Made by a program: the position numbers and the translations under genes. The notes under the pieces were generated by a model. That model was not told the DNA's origin and did no database searches. It worked only from the letters and a program-made list of their open reading frames with translations. From Nothophaeocryptopus gaeumannii (taxonomy: Eukaryota; Ascomycota; Dothideomycetes; Mycosphaerellales; Mycosphaerellaceae), in assembly GCA_031771865.1 (NCBI GenBank), contig JASISA010000010.1:2294001-2358000 (forward strand): a stretch of DNA of 64,000 nucleotides. Reading direction: 5' to 3'. Below, one piece after another: positions 21,950-34,007 of this stretch (positions within the stretch are counted from its first letter, which is position 1; every line of letters starts with the position of its first letter).

Positions 21950-24900
21950 TATTATAAAAGGAACCCCTATAGAAAGTACCTATAGCGTAAAACTTCCTCT
22001 CTTCTCTATTATACCTTATACCCTACTATATCTTAGGTACTATAGAACTAATATATTTACCTATAGGTAGCTAGCTAATACGCTAGAGTTAACATTATCC
22101 TCCTTACTTAGGTTCGAGATCTCTAGCCTACTCTAGGAGATATTTAAGAGTCTACTCGAATTGTCCTATAGGGAGATACCTTATTACCTACGCTACGGTT
22201 TGTCTAGGAAACTTAGTAAGCTATCTTCTCGCGTCCTAGCTTCTAGTAGCTAAGATAAGTTCCCTTCTACTCTCTCGCATATTTGTATAGTAGGTAAGGT
22301 AGTATCGAGCTATCCCTCTATCTCTATATTCGTAGTAGGGGCTAGTATTAGGTACCCTAACCTTATAGAGGAAGTAAGGAAGGCTAATTATCTCTAACTA
22401 TATCTAGAATACTATTACGGCCTAGACTTTACTAAGCCCTTAATAAAGCTCCTAGGTTTTAGTATTCTATAGAGTCCTAAACGCGAGTAGGAGGATTCCT
22501 TCGCGCCTAGTATTATCCTACTTCTATAACTCGTCCTACTTATACTAGCCCTAGAGGATAGTCTATATTACTTTCCGAGTCTTCTTTAGATCTACTCTAT
22601 CTATATAAGAGAGCTAGGACCGTAGGATAGTAGCCTACTCGTCTATCTACTCTAGTAGCGAGCTATATAGTTTTCTTAGGCGTCTACTATATACCCTAAG
22701 TTATCCGTACTTTAGTAGGATCTACCCCTTTAGCTCTTATATAGCCTAGTATATATCCGGCCTCTACCTCTACGTAGCTATTGCAGCTATAGTAGTTCTC
22801 TTCCTATACTTAGTAATATCTTCGATCTAGAGTTCTTTATATAATAGTCGCGTTAGTATAGCTTAGTAGGCCCTAAGGATTATCCGTAGGAATCTATTCT
22901 ATATTACCTATAGCTTTTATTAGAGTATTTTTAAGATTCTAGTCTCCTTTCCTACTATCTATACCTCGCTCCCGTATATTACTACTAGCCTAATTATCAA
23001 GATATATAGCTTACGGGCTATCTCTATCGTAGCGCTCTACGTAGTAGTAGTAATCTATCGTAGTATAGCTTCTAGCTATTTTACTTTTATAAGAGTATTC
23101 TCTATCTATACGTACTACTTAAGTCTCTTATTAACGATTACTCCTAGGACCCTTATTATGTCCTCTAGGCTACTCTAGAGCGACGGGATATTAGGTATTC
23201 TCTAGGATTCGGATATACTCCTTATACCCCTTATAAAGTATATAACTTTATATTTCTTAGAGGCGAACTTAGCTCTATATCTTAAGGCCTATTATAGATA
23301 GCTATTGTAGTCCTTTTCTAGTACCTCGTATATACCTCTTATCGAATTTAATACTATAATAAGGTATGTATTATCTATAAACCTAACTACTTTAGTGTAT
23401 TCTATTCCTTCTAGGAGGGAGGCTATAAAGAAGAGGAATAGGATAGGTAAGATAGTACTTCCTTATAGGATTCTATATACTACTCGTACTACTAGTAACT
23501 CGTATCTAGGGATAGCGATTATTATCTCTCTATCCTTTAGGAATAATACTATAAAAGCTATAATCTAGTATAGAATCCTCCTATACTATAGGTTATAGAT
23601 TAACCGTTCGTAATTAACTTTATTAAACGCTCCTATTATATTAAGTAATAATACCGAGGCTACCTTACCTTTCTTCTACGTAGTCTAAACGCTTTAAAGG
23701 ATATACTATAGTACGTCTCTAGTCGATCTACCTACTTACGCTATTTAGTTTTAAGGAAGTAACTTATATTCCTATATAGCCTATCCTATTTTCCGTGCAA
23801 CTATTACTTCTAGTATCTTACTAATACACGATAGAAGGGCAATAGGCCTCTATCCCTTTAGAGTAGATAAGTCTTTACTCGCCTTCTATAGTATAATCGT
23901 CCTAGCTTTCCGAAATTAGGCTAGGTAGTAGCTAATTGAAATATACTATTAGAAGATACGTTAGAGGATAGGGAGTAGCTAAGCTAGGTACTTCTTAATA
24001 CATCTATTTAGTATCTCGTCGAGGCTAGGAGCCTTGTCGTTCGGTAGTCTTTAGACTACTTTTCGTACCTCCTCTTCTATAATTTCGCATACTATATTAA
24101 TAGGTTCTAGGTATATAGTACTCTCGATATCTAATATATCTATAGGCTCTAGTATTAGGAAAAGGGCTATCTATAGGATCTCTATTTTCGCACTATCCGT
24201 CGTAAACTAATCGTTATTATATATTAGTATAGGTATCTAGGGAGGTCGAATAGGGCTATCGCTATTCTTTACCTACTTAGCTAGCTTCTATATTCCCTAT
24301 AGCTCGCTAGCGGTTTTGTAAACCGCAGTCCTCTACTATTTCCTTTTCTCTATCTAGATAGTTCTCTTTTTCTCCTAGTTTCGTACCCTCTACTCCTTCT
24401 AGTACTCCTCGCTCCCTATCTATTATGCATGCCGTCTTGCCTACCGAGCCTCCTAAATCGCATATAGTACTACTAGTATACTCCTTGGATCTAGCGGCCG
24501 ATATGTTTTACGCCGGATAACAAGGTCCCTTGTCTTTTATAGAGTATTACTAAGATTACTTATAGTACTATCTATATCCTCCTTTATTATTATCCCTTCG
24601 GCTATAGGTAGGAGCTTTTAGAGCGTCTCTCTAAACTCCTCCTAGTTAGTATCCTTCTATATCTATCTTATTCTTATCTCCTCCTATATCCCTATATTAA
24701 TAGTTGTCTCTATACTAATATAATTAGAGTTAATATCTTCCTTGCCTAGCTAACATGCTATTATCCTCTTTAATATCTCCTCTATTACAAAAGTAAGGTC
24801 TATCGTCGTCCTAGTTTAGGACTATAGTGTCTTTCTCTAGGTAGTAAGGCCTAGGGGTATCGCTAGGTATAGCGTATCTCGATACGCCTCTCGTAGCTCT

Positions 24901-25920
24901 CTTACTCTAAGATCCTCCTATAGTACTAATAGTCCTCCCTACTAATAGTAGTAAAGATTAAAGTCTCTAACTAGAACGTATTCTCCCGGTTCCTTAATAC
25001 CTTCTAAAAGCTCCTCTACTATAAGCCTCGTATCCTAGTTATAGATATTATAGAGGTATATAGTTCCTATTATCGTTTATAGTAAGATTAGGATCTTCTA
25101 ATTACTTATAATCCGGTACGACTATTCGGATAGGCTATACTTCTTATAGACGTAGAATACGACTCTCCTATCTTTATCTTCCCCTATAATAGTATAGTAC
25201 TTCGGATATATAACTATTCTTCTATTGCTTAGGTTAGTATATAGCTCCTAGATAGCGAGAATATCTTTCTAGCTATTATCGAGTAACTACTAGTAGGTAG
25301 CCTATAATTTCCGTACGTTTGCCTATAGTATACTTAGTATCGGATATGTATTTATTAGGTACTAGCTAGTAGTTAATCCTACTGTATTACTCGTTAGATT
25401 AACCCTTATCCTTACTCTAGTATAATAGTCTTAGCCCTATTCACTACCCTAACTAGCCTCCTAAACCTCTATAGTATTCGCTTCTCTACTACTATTCCTA
25501 TTAGCCTCCTACCTAGGACATATTCGCGGCTTATCCGGGTAGCTATTTAGTCCTCTCCCTCCCTATTCGCTCCTTACTATAGAGGAGGGGAAGGTAGAGG
25601 AGAAGTAGAGCTAGGAGTACTATAGGTTAGCTTAGCTATATAGCTCGCCCCTATCTTCTTTATACTCTAGATCTTGTCCTTAATTACTTGTCTCTTTAAG
25701 TATATATAGTACTAAGCTAGGTAGTTCTAACTATAATTTCCGTATTTACTATACTTTAATTAGTCTACCTCTATAAGCTTCTCGTACGCATATTCTCTTA
25801 TATTATAGCTTCCTCTATACCTTGTATATACCGTACCGTTTATGTACCTTATACTAATATAGCTATATCTTTAGTAGTTAAAGTACTATATTATTATCTA
25901 TTAGTAGTCCTATTCTTTAG
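21950..25920 (-). mobile_element. RIP-damaged LINE, copy C of the same family as copy A
   Basis: This 3.9-kb stretch aligns co-linearly and in the same orientation with 60-3850 of copy A: shared text begins at CTATAGAAAGTACC (about 70 and 21970). Up to about 23580 the two copies are nearly identical; beyond it copy C carries many more TA changes than copy A. The RT motif near 23390 again reads F-I-D-N. The ORF2 start is destroyed. All frames are closed. Confidence 0.85.
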
Positions 25921-25921
25921 G

Positions 25922-26105
25922 GCCTACCGAGCTACACTAACGCGACTATTACATAAAGAACTCTAGATCGAAGACATTACCGAGTATAGGAAGAGAACTG
26001 CTATAGCTGCAATAGCTACGTAGAGGTAGAGGCCGGATATATACTAGGCTATACAAGAGCTAAAAGGGCGGATCCTACTAAAGTGCGGACAACTTAGGGC
26101 ACTAT
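25922..26105 (+). mobile_element. Inverted LINE scrap
   Basis: This 180-bp stretch is the reverse complement of about 765-950 of LINE copy A (shared CTCTAGATCGAAGA and CGTAGAGGTAGAGGCC). It is wedged between copy C and a different LINE, which indicates a nested or rearranged insertion. Confidence 0.75.
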
Positions 26106-27600
26106 ACTACGATAGCTTCTAGGACCTTAGCTAGAGTATTAAGTAGAGTAATTGGCCTATAAGTACCTAGTTTAGTATAGTTAGGTTTCTATAGCTTCTT
26201 AAGGACGACTATTATAGAGTACTTTAGCGGCTTAGGGTAGTATCCTTAGCCTAGGTATACTATAAAGAATTTGTATAAGAGAGGACCTAGTACTATCCTA
26301 TACGCCTTAAGTAAAAGGTTAGGTATTTAGTTAGGCCCTAGGGCCTTCCTAACTAGGATCTTTCTTAGGATTACCTAGAGTTTACTAAGTTAGACTTCTA
26401 CCTCTATTTTAAAGGGTTTTAGGTATATTACCTCGTAGATATCTTATAGGTCTACTACCTTTAGTCCTAGGAAGAAGTATTAGGCGAGCGCCTCTACCTT
26501 ACCTTAGTCCTCCGTCTATAGTATTCTATTCGAGTCCTTTATCCCTAGGAACTAGGGGAGGGGAGTCCTTTTACCTACCCCTTCCCTCGCCTATTTAGCT
26601 AGTTTCTAGATCTTCTTTAGGTCCTCTATAATTTCTTTTATAGTTGCCCTCTATACTAGGTTCCTATCCTTCCTAATCTACTTGCCCTTAGTATATAATA
26701 TAGCTAGGTATACTACTAGGTTTTCCCTTATCCTTTCCTAGCTCTACTCTCTCTTTAGGCGTCTTACGGATTTCACTAATCTACTACACTCCTTTATCTA
26801 TACTATCTTAGCCCTACTTAATAGCTTTACTCTAGGGACTTCCTCTACTACTCTAGTTAATAATCCTTGGATTTCCTAGGCCCTTATATCTAGCTACTCC
26901 TAGGTATCTATTAGTCTAAGAGTAATTAGCCTTACCTCCTCTTCGATCCTTATTTAGATCTTTTCCTATAGTACCTTCTTCTACTAGGGCCTCTATACTA
27001 GTACTTTTATACTCGTTTAGGCCTAAATAGTTATAGTTTAGATTAGGATATAATTTAATCCTATTTCTAGGTCTATCCTAGCTCTATATTCTTAGATAGT
27101 ATTTTGGATTCTAGGAGTCCTAAATACTAAATCTAGGGTCTAGTAGCTCCTTAGTATTTTCTATATAACTATGCCTAGCTCTATAAGTAGATCTAGGTAG
27201 GCCTACTCTATAATATTAATTAAATAGTCTATAGCCTAGTATTAGTCTTAGGTATTATTTCCTCTCTATTTTAGGTAGTATAGGTTAAAGTCTCCTAGTA
27301 GGATCTATTCCTCTCCCTCCCTCTCTTGGATTATTTCCTCTACCTTAGGGAGAGTACCTAGCGTATAGTCGTATATCGGGCTAGATAGGTTATAGTAGTT
27401 AAGAATATTAATCTACCTCTAGCCTACCTAGATTCGAATTAAGACTAAATCCCTAGAGTACTCCTTTGTATTCTATACCTATATACTAATCTCTTTAGAT
27501 ATATATAGTACTACCCTCGGGTAGTCTACCTCTAGGGCAAGTCGTTAATACTAATACTAGTTAGATCTAGATTATTCTTAATAAACTAATTACTCTTTAC
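26106..27600 (-). mobile_element. Second LINE family, endonuclease/RT fragment, RIP-damaged
   Basis: On the minus strand the frame shows the first reverse-transcriptase blocks: GPNQIPNLLLKAYRIVLGPL, then GYYPKPLKYSIIVVLKKP and TYRPITLLNTLAKVL (about 26360-26110). Together these are typical of fungal jockey/I-like LINE RTs. The preceding 26.9-27.6 kb is endonuclease-like. The remaining RT fingers, palm and 3' end are missing at 26.1 kb. The sequence differs from copies A-C, so it is another family. Confidence 0.7.
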
Positions 27601-30480
27601 TATACTCTACTATTATAGAAGTATATTAAGCCTAATATACCGAAAGCGCGGATACTAGCCGAATCGACTATCCTTATACTTAATTATATACTCTAGATAG
27701 TCGCTAAAAGATATATACCTAGGATAGAGTAGCTTAACGTAGTCTATAGCGCTATAGGGGTACAACGTTAGAAAAGCTCTAGCAAGGAGGCGAACGGATC
27801 TATTAAACTTACTAATAGGTATAGAGTTAAAGTTAGGTATAGTAAAATAACGCTATATAGGCTAATCTTAAGTAGCGCTACCCTATAAGTAACTAAAGTC
27901 CGCTACTAGTTTATCTTCTATTCTCTTATACTACTCTTAGTCGTATTTATTAACTAACGTGTAGAGAGCGTTAAGTTACTAAGGTATAGCGTTAGTAGGT
28001 AGGGCGGCTTTATAAGGAAACTTAGTCTAGTCGTTCTCGTTAAAGTTAGAATCTACTATATTAGAGTTAGCGTTAATAAAAGTAGCGAGGTCGAAGTTAG
28101 TATCGTCTTCTTCTTTATTAACGTCGACTATAGCCTTAGCCTAATCTTAGGTAGGTACTACTATCGTAACTATAGAAGAATCGGCCTATAGCTACTAACT
28201 AGGTTAAGCTCTATCCTTACTATCCTCCTTATCCTTATCGTCTACCTTAGTAATATTAATTCTACTAGATACGAGTATATCTTTATCTTCTAGAAGGTCC
28301 CGAATACGACGCTAACTGTATATTAAGTTCTAGTAATTAGGATAGTACTTTATAAGATAATTAATCTACTTCTTAATTACCTAACGCTATACCTAGAAGT
28401 CACGCCTAAAAACACGATTAGCTTAACGCTAATTGTATTACGTAGAGCGAATAATAACTATCTCTAATTCTTTAGGTACTAATAGTAGTTTATTAATTAC
28501 TTTACTAGTATCGTAGAGAAAGTAGATAGTATTGCCCTTATAGTAGATCTAACTACCTCGGATTTAGCGCATCTCTATAAAAATATAATACCTACTAATA
28601 AGTTATTCCTTAATAGTAGTAAGCTTAGGCAAGTCTTTAGGCCTCTTACGTAGGTCTATAAAATTAAGTAAGGATATAAGGTATAGCTAGTTAGGCGTAA
28701 TAGGGAGCTCCTTATTATAGCTAGTACGATATTAGTTATATATCTAGTAGTTAATTAACTAGGGGTCTAGATCTAGCTATCGATAATCTATTAAGAACTA
28801 ACGCTCGTTATATCGCGTATAACTATCTATTTCGATATTGTCTATAGTATCTTAAAATACTTAAAGCGCTTTCTAATTCAACTCGCTAACTATAGGGTTA
28901 CCTTAAAGATCGTCCTTTTTCCTAAAGACTATAGGAGGCTATAGAGATTCCGATAGAAGCTATTCGTTCTACTTCGCTACTTCTCGATTATTCGGATTAT
29001 TAGGACGTCGAGGCCGAGGTGCACGCTAGCTTACTTCTTACTCTCGCTAGATATAGTATAGGATATAGACGGTATCGTACTCGTAGGTAGTACCTTCCTC
29101 TTCGTTAACCTCGATAATATCAACTTAGTTAGTCTCGCATATCTCGCAAATATACTATTTCTTTTACGTAGATATATTAGTATTAAACTCGAAATAGTAG
29201 CGATAATAGTTAGATTTAGTAGGGAGCTCGCGTATAATTACGCGAGGGATATCGTAGATATTGTACTAAAACTATAGGCGATTCTTAGGCTCGCTCTTAC
29301 TAGCCGGATCGCTTCTTAGAGTAGTAGTAGAAGGGAGCTAGAACTAGTCGCTTAGCAAGCTAGGTAGGTTAGAGGCTAGAGGGTCCTAGCTTAGTAGAGC
29401 GATACTATTATCTAGTATATAAGTAGGTATAGTACTTAGAATATTACTAAGCCTACTACCTTTATCTATCCTACTATCTTTACTACGCTAGGTACCTTTA
29501 AGCCCTATACGTGCCTTTAGCGTATTTAGGGATAGTATAGATAATATATCTATCTCTCTAGCTCTATCTCGGGCCTAGTATCCTCGCTAAATATTTCCTT
29601 ACTAAGTACGAGCCTCTATAGTAGATAGATCGTTACTACTATAAGTACCTTAATAGCGGATATCGGGTCTAGAGGTAGTCGTAGTTACTATATCTAAGCG
29701 CTAAGGTAGTAGTAGTAGTAGAGGCGGCATCGAGCTAGGTAGTAGGCGCGGCGTAAGAGGTCGAGGAGCTAATACAATATTACTAGATATAGACGACTAA
29801 GGCGGAGTAGGTCCTACTATAGTTAAAGGTAGACTAGATAGAGGTATAGTAGAAGTTCTTAATAGGCGTCCTCGCTTTATAGGTATCGAGGAAGAAGTAC
29901 TTATAGATAGCGTTAATTACTTATCTACCTTACGCTTCTTCGACTACTTCTTATAGGTACGGTACTTTAGGTAGGTCTTCGTTATCTTCGTAGGATTACA
30001 AGAGTCTATAAAACAACGAGCTTTCTTACGCTTTACGTACTTAGAATCGGCGTAAATATAAGATAGCTCGTTATCCTTATATTCGCTCTAGCTCTTATTA
30101 TCCTCTTCCTCTTCCCTAGGTAACACGGGCTTATTAGGCGGAAGTCTCTTACTATTTTACCCTAGTAGCGGAGGTAGTAGTATCCCTCTAGGTATAGTAG
30201 CGATAGTAGCTATCTTGGCTATAATAGTACTACTTAAGAGTATATCGAGTTTAGCGAGTAGGTTAAGGTACGCGTGCTTCTAGGCGATAGACTTAGTAGG
30301 TAGTACATAGGCTTCTACGTGCTACTTATTAGCGCGAATTCGCTATTCCCCCTATAGCCTTACTACTATATATCCTTATTATTAGCGTAGGGTAGAGTAC
30401 TTATAGCCGGCTAGTTACCGCTTAGGGGGAGGGGGATAGTCGCAAGCTCCTAAACCCCCTCCAACCCACTACTATAGAGC
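27600..30480 (-). mobile_element. Truncated Helitron (rolling-circle transposon), RIP-damaged
   Basis: On the minus strand, reading TAG as Trp/Gln, one long coding frame runs from about 30480 to 27640. It has an acidic start and a basic Cys segment KRKKARCFIDSC (29990-30040). It then has a DUF6570-like block typical of fungal Helitron helicases: ELPITPNQLYLISLLNF, LTTIKEQLISRYYIFIEMRQ, then a block ending VPKELEIVIIRS (28715-28445). Further on is the opening of the Helitron helicase-like (Rep) domain, SFSDYLEYIIKYKDSRFG then YPRFRYI (27700-27645). The Rep catalytic core and helicase are missing, cut off where the second LINE begins. Terminal CTRR/hairpin ends were not seen. Confidence 0.65.
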
Positions 30481-30954
30481 CCTTGTAGTATTAGATATTT
30501 CCTATTATCCTACGTGTTACTACTTAGAGGTACCGCTTCCAAGTCCGTCTCTTGTTTATAGGACTTTATAATAGTCCGTTCTCGTCTTCTCGTGTATAGA
30601 TAGTCGGGTCGGGCGGTATTAGCGATATTGGCAGAGTTAATAGTGAGACATGTGGTGTAGTGTGAAGTCGGCTGCATGCCTAAGGCTACGATCACCTGGT
30701 GTCTCCTCGATTTTAGACCAATCACAGCCTGGCTTGGCAGTCTGCGGATTTGTATGGGTGGTCAGCTTCGCTGCCTGTACCCCCCATGGTCGCAATACAC
30801 ACGATATATATATACAGACAGCAATACAGAGTGTAGAAAGTTGATTGTAACCTCGCTTCGACCTCTTCGACGTCCAAAATCGTCTCGTCGCCTTGGCTGG
30901 CCCTATTTTGAACATCTTATCGGTCTCCGCTCAATGAAAGGCTAATGTTCTTCA

Positions 30955-31491
30955 ATGCTCTTATCGAAGCTCAGCAATGTCCTCTTGGTCATACTATTTC
31001 TCTCAACCACAGCCTCCGCCTGGTCAATTGCCTCCTACAATAGCTTCGACTGTACCACGCTCTCCTATCTCGATGACGGCACAGTCAACGAGACCGATCA
31101 TCGGGCATACGCCTCCTATCAAGGCTCGGGCGACGGACCACCTCTTCTGCTTGGTCTCAAGGCCACAGACTGTGTGTACTTCACGGGAGGAGGGATGGTG
31201 TCTTTGCCTTGCTTGGAGTTGACCAAGGTCTACGAAGATAAGTGGACCGACAGTAACCGTATCTCATACAACATGCCTGACGATACATGGTGCAATCTCG
31301 ACTATCTCACGGTCGACTGGTTCACCCAAGTCAAGGCCTCTCGGAGTTCCGAGGCAATGGATGAGTACCCGAAGATTGATGGGAACGAGGAGTGCTGTGG
31401 CGGACGAAAGGATATCCGCAAGCGAAAGAGCGCGGTGGCTTTCAAGTACCATTACTACCCGAAGATTGACCACTCGAGGGACGATGAGTAG
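30955..31491 (+). CDS. Small secreted protein, effector candidate (paralogue of 32.1 kb gene)
   Basis: 178 aa, single exon. Residues 1-22 form a signal peptide ending ASA before WS, so it is probably secreted. The mature part starts WSIASYNSFDC and has six Cys, including a CC pair, but no recognised domain. The C-terminal tail is basic (IRKRKS) and then acidic. The neighbouring protein at 32.1 kb begins its mature chain with WSISSYN, so the two are divergent tandem paralogues. It lies only about 450 bp from the 14-kb RIP block, a typical setting for fast-evolving secreted proteins. A TATATATATA run near 30807 may serve the promoter. Function is unknown; effector status is inference. Confidence 0.7.
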   Translation: MLLSKLSNVLLVILFLSTTASAWSIASYNSFDCTTLSYLDDGTVNETDHRAYASYQGSGDGPPLLLGLKATDCVYFTGGGMVSLPCLELTKVYEDKWTDSNRISYNMPDDTWCNLDYLTVDWFTQVKASRSSEAMDEYPKIDGNEECCGGRKDIRKRKSAVAFKYHYYPKIDHSRDDE

Positions 31492-32054
31492 TACGAGTAG
31501 AGATGTGCTATGATGACGATGGATTGCTTCACGATGTACACAACGTAACCGAGAGAGATCGATATGCTCAAGACAAGGAGCGAGCCTGCTAAAAGCGTTG
31601 CTTGTAATCGGATCGAGCATTTTCTGAATTGCTTCGTTTCTTCTCACCTGGGCCAGAGACACACCAAGCTTCCTCAGTAAGCGAGTATTTCATTCAGCCA
31701 TCCGCAAGATATACCAGAATGTTCAGCACTAGTGCTAACATGTCCATACAGCGTTTGTCATTGGCCGTTCTGAGCGAAAGCCGCAGGTGAAGCACGCACA
31801 GACCAGGCTGTGCTCACATATGGGCCTTCCATTACAAAACGCCCCTCTTTTGACTACGAGCGAGATTTCTTCATCCTTGACTACCAACTTCGAACATTTA
31901 CCATGATGGCCTCCTCTACTAAACATCCAGAGCTCAACGCAGCCACCGCCCAACTCTATCAGCGCTGCACCCATAGCACCCATAGCACTACACCGTCTCC
32001 TTCGTCAACTCCTTCAACTCGACTGTCCCTCCGAAACCCATCACCACGCCCATC

Positions 32055-32574
32055 AGTATGTCTGACCACCCTCTAACTCCTCTTTATCATTCAGCTAAAT
32101 CTGTCACCAGTGTCTTCTATCAAGACCCTCACCCTCACCGCCATCGCCGCCCTCACCTCCTCGGCCAATGCCTGGTCCATCTCCAGCTACAACTACATGA
32201 CCTACTGGGGCACGACCTCTGCGTGCATGGAGGTCGGCACGACCGTCGACGGCGCCGACTGTGCCTACCAGCTCGATGGTGGCGCAAGTTTTGTGGAGTG
32301 CTCGGTCGTAAATAACAATCTACCTCGAGTGGCACGGTGTGAGGGTGCGCTGACAAGGATTCAGGACGCCTCGACCAACGATTTCTACAACCCGAAGTCG
32401 GCTTCCATCTCCGTCCCAGCTGGTTCGACGTGCACCTTCTACTACACCGACGGCAGCTACCAGTGCGAGGCGCGCTCCAGCAACGTCTTCACCGTCGAGG
32501 ATCAGTGCATCCAGGTCTCCAAACAGCTGAGCAATGAGTTCGACTTCCTGGCCTTCAGCTGTGAGAATGCTTAG
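32055..32574 (+). CDS. Small secreted Cys-rich protein with start codon split by an intron
   Basis: 154 aa. Residues 1-21 are a signal peptide ending ANA before WS; the mature chain begins WSISSYNYM and has eight Cys, suggesting disulfide bonds. The frame from 32110 has no ATG in it. A strong donor GTATGT at 32056, a CTAAC branch site near 32073 and an acceptor CAG at 32108-32110 define a 55-nt intron. Its removal joins A (32055) to TG (32111) and creates ATG followed by TCTTCTATC. The upstream frame of exon 1 has a stop at 31983 and no other ATG, so this is the only consistent start. It is a paralogue of the gene at 30.96 kb. Function is unknown. Confidence 0.7.
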
Positions 32575-33135
32575 AGCTTGACACCAGCTTATCGGCGAGC
32601 GCTCCGAATCAGATCTCTAGGATACCGGCTGATTTTTCGCCAGACTTCGACAAAACGTCCTCGCGGTGCTTCAGACGCAGTGTCTCACGATACGACAATT
32701 TCATGAGTAGACTTACCCGGATTGGTGAAGCTCTCGACCAGCGCGTTCGTGCTTCTCTTCACGAGACCAACGAGTGCCAAACAGAAATGTGGCGATATCT
32801 GCACACTCTCGCGATTAGATCATGGCTTCTCTTCCAAGAGGCTGAGGCTAGATCTAGATCAGCGAGCGATACTCACCTGCGAATGATAATTAATTGATCC
32901 GATTTCTCTCTGCCCAATCCCATGCCTAATGTCTCAAGTGGTACGTGCGATATTTTGAAGACCCTGCTTACTTGGTTCATCCAGTCAATCCATATGATCT
33001 CCTACAGAGACAATCATCCAGCATCGATCTCATCTTTTGCATTCTGCACGCTGCCTAGTCATCTCCTCGACCACTTCCACTTCCAGTCCGCCGAATTTCG
33101 ATTCGCCAGTCCTCCCGCCCTACTCCTAAGCCACC
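32575..33135. other. Intergenic region
   Basis: About 560 bp downstream of the second secreted protein. Short frames are present but none has codon content or motifs that I can support. Confidence 0.5.
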
Positions 33136-33246
33136 ATGAATACTCAAGGCGCTTCAACCTTCCCATGGCGACATTATCCAAAAGATCAAGAAGACCAACG
33201 ACGACGAGACGAAAAGCTTGCCAGGAGATATTTGCGTGCGCGTTGA
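33136..33246 (+). CDS. Very short Arg/Asp-rich ORF
   Basis: ATG in a good context (CCACC ATG A) opens only 36 codons. They include DQRRRDEKLARRYLRAR, which resembles the QRRWDEERSRRYF segment of the ORF at 34008. It may be a truncated relative of that ORF or the first exon of a longer gene, since GTGCGC follows at the end. Weak evidence. Confidence 0.25.
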   Translation: MNTQGASTFPWRHYPKDQEDQRRRDEKLARRYLRAR

Positions 33247-33543
33247 AGACGGAGCCGCACAGATGCGTACCATTTGAACGGGACAAGGGAAGAGAAAGCC
33301 CAAAGCAGAGGTCTGGTGCGAAGGATGTTGCCGGCGATATCTGGAGATCGGAAGAGGGTGCAGATAGGAAGCTCTCAGCGGTTGGTAGAGATGGGAAGGA
33401 TAGACTAGGATGATCGAATCGATCGGATTCTGATATCAGATATCTGATCTTAACTCTCCTTTCTCGATCTCTCAATCTCAATATTCAAACGCAAGGGCGT
33501 CCTTCTTCTCTGTTTTGGTAAGCTCATCTCCATCATCAACAAA

Positions 33544-33762
33544 ATGCACCGCACCAATGACATCAACCGCCACTCCTATGAAGACTGGCGTACCCATTGT
33601 GACTGTCGCCGCTGTCGGCGGGAAACAACCCACGAAGAGCGAAGGCGGCAGAAAGGAGAGGCGGATCGTCAGCGCGAACAGGAACAGGAGCTGCGTGAGT
33701 TAAGAGAGTACGTTGGAGCGTTTGGACGGAATAATTTGTATGAAGGACAAGATGGGAGATGA
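33544..33762 (+). CDS. Small Arg/Glu-rich hypothetical protein
   Basis: 72 codons from ATG at 33544. The product has a CDCRRC cluster followed by a charged helix-like run rich in Arg, Glu and Gln. There is no signal peptide. A perfect donor GTGAGT occurs inside the frame near 33694, so the 3' half may be intronic. It lies between two other small Arg-rich frames (33136 and 34008) that share its composition. I do not recognise it. Confidence 0.3.
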   Translation: MHRTNDINRHSYEDWRTHCDCRRCRRETTHEERRRQKGEADRQREQEQELRELREYVGAFGRNNLYEGQDGR

Positions 33763-34007
33763 TAGGTGGAGGGGGCTGGAAATGAGTAGGAGAGATTGTC
33801 GAGTAGGAGGTGTAGGTATTTGGTACGTGGACCAATCTTCGTCTACTGGAGCAAAGATGAGTTTCTGTAATGGACGGATCTCGATTGATATCTTGCTTGC
33901 TTCACGTTGTTTGATCAAAATTACTCCTCTTCGCCTAGACATCATATTTAAATCCTGCCCCTTTTGACCTTCTTTTCCCTTCTGCCAACATCCTCATTCC
34001 CCTGACA

